Shown: one piece after another, positions 34,285 through 34,413 of the stretch
Numbering within the stretch: position 1 is the first letter of the stretch
Layout: every line of letters begins with the position of its first letter
From: Hyphomicrobiales bacterium
GTDB lineage: Bacteria > Pseudomonadota > Alphaproteobacteria > Rhizobiales > Xanthobacteraceae
DNA length: 34,413 nt
Direction: 5' to 3'
Assembly: GCA_027307405.1 (NCBI GenBank)
Contig: DAHUXA010000023.1
Span: forward strand, 1 to 34,413
Position numbers and translations under genes: made by a program
Notes under the pieces: generated by a model
What the model saw: only the letters and a program-made list of their open reading frames with translations
The model's database searches: none
Told to the model about the DNA's origin: nothing

Positions 34285-34413
34285 ATGACTACACGTCGCC
34301 ATTGCGGGATGATCAATCGCCTCTGGAAAACGTTCGCCGCTGGTGCCCTCATCGCGGTGACATTGATTGGTGCTGATGCCTGGGCACAGACATCCAGAAC
34401 GATCCGGATCGTC
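34285..34413 (+). CDS. N-terminal part of an exported protein, probably a second Bug-type receptor
   Basis: The frame runs off the right edge. Visible residues include MINRLWKTFAAGALIAVTL, IGADAWAQ and then TSRTIRIV. It has a clear signal peptide with cleavage near AWA|QT. The mature start, RTIRIV, is how Bug/TctC receptors begin, so a second such receptor is likely, but 43 residues cannot prove it. The start is ambiguous: in-frame ATG codons occur at 34261 (GGGGA too close), 34285 (GGA seven bases upstream, chosen) and 34309. It follows tRNA-Arg at a distance of 118 bases. Confidence 0.6.
   Translation, partial: MTTRRHCGMINRLWKTFAAGALIAVTLIGADAWAQTSRTIRIV

Noticed and set aside
1-34413. CRISPR arrays, insertion sequences, prophage or defence islands
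   Set aside because: No evenly spaced repeats, transposase, phage structural gene or defence family was seen on either strand.

Overview
The window looks like core chromosome of an alphaproteobacterium of the order Hyphomicrobiales (Rhizobiales), probably near Nitrobacteraceae or Xanthobacteraceae. This rests on gene content and order, which I know from Bradyrhizobium-like genomes and have not searched: argJ / parvulin / secA; xerD - small membrane gene - aroK-aroB-CorC; BolA; J-domain protein; cobS-cobT; rpmB / DUF3108; SUV3-like helicase - S4 protein - fdxA - carD. Other supporting traits are the aerobic CobS/CobT cobaltochelatase, a CarD regulator, Bug-type binding proteins, high GC, and intergenic palindromes of a kind I associate with these genomes.

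Layout. At 1-1026 lie the tail of an unidentified gene and an EamA transporter. At 1023-3474 on the minus strand is a tight operon, comF > grxC > nitrilase-like amidohydrolase > DUF1178, with a divergent NDUFAF5-like methyltransferase after it. At 4442-7117 on the minus strand are a parvulin-type isomerase, argJ and mutT, with two hairpins between the isomerase and argJ. A 339-base gap holding a good sigma70-type promoter and a perfect two-copy tandem repeat precedes secA (7457-10252). Then, on the minus strand, come a GIY-YIG protein, an L,D-transpeptidase-type lipoprotein, accA, xerD and an unlisted 49-residue membrane protein. On the plus strand follow aroK-aroB-CorC, BolA (minus), a zinc-finger/J-domain protein, cobS, cobT and a phytase-like protein. 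rpmB (minus, with a clear promoter) and a DUF3108 protein diverge. A SUV3-family helicase, an S4 protein, a 7Fe ferredoxin and CarD follow. The right end holds an extradiol-type dioxygenase, an M48 lipoprotein protease, a nuclease-fold protein, a Bug solute receptor, tRNA-Arg(CCT) and the start of a second exported protein.

Genes that work together: parvulin and SecA in export and envelope folding; AroK and AroB as consecutive shikimate-pathway functions; CobS and CobT as two subunits of the cobaltochelatase; the helicase and S4 protein as probable RNA-handling partners. The packing is very tight. Four of six convergent pairs share a 4-base overlapping stop palindrome and the other two are 6 bases apart. 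Several same-strand pairs overlap as ATGA or TTGA, and TTG starts are frequent.

I found no CRISPR array, insertion sequence, phage cluster or defence island, and nothing I would call a new multi-gene system. The most unusual signals are small: the tandem repeat at the secA promoter, the nested hairpin with a U-run before carD, hairpins next to the start sites of cobS, cobT and argJ, the 49-residue membrane protein, and the disordered tail of the helicase.
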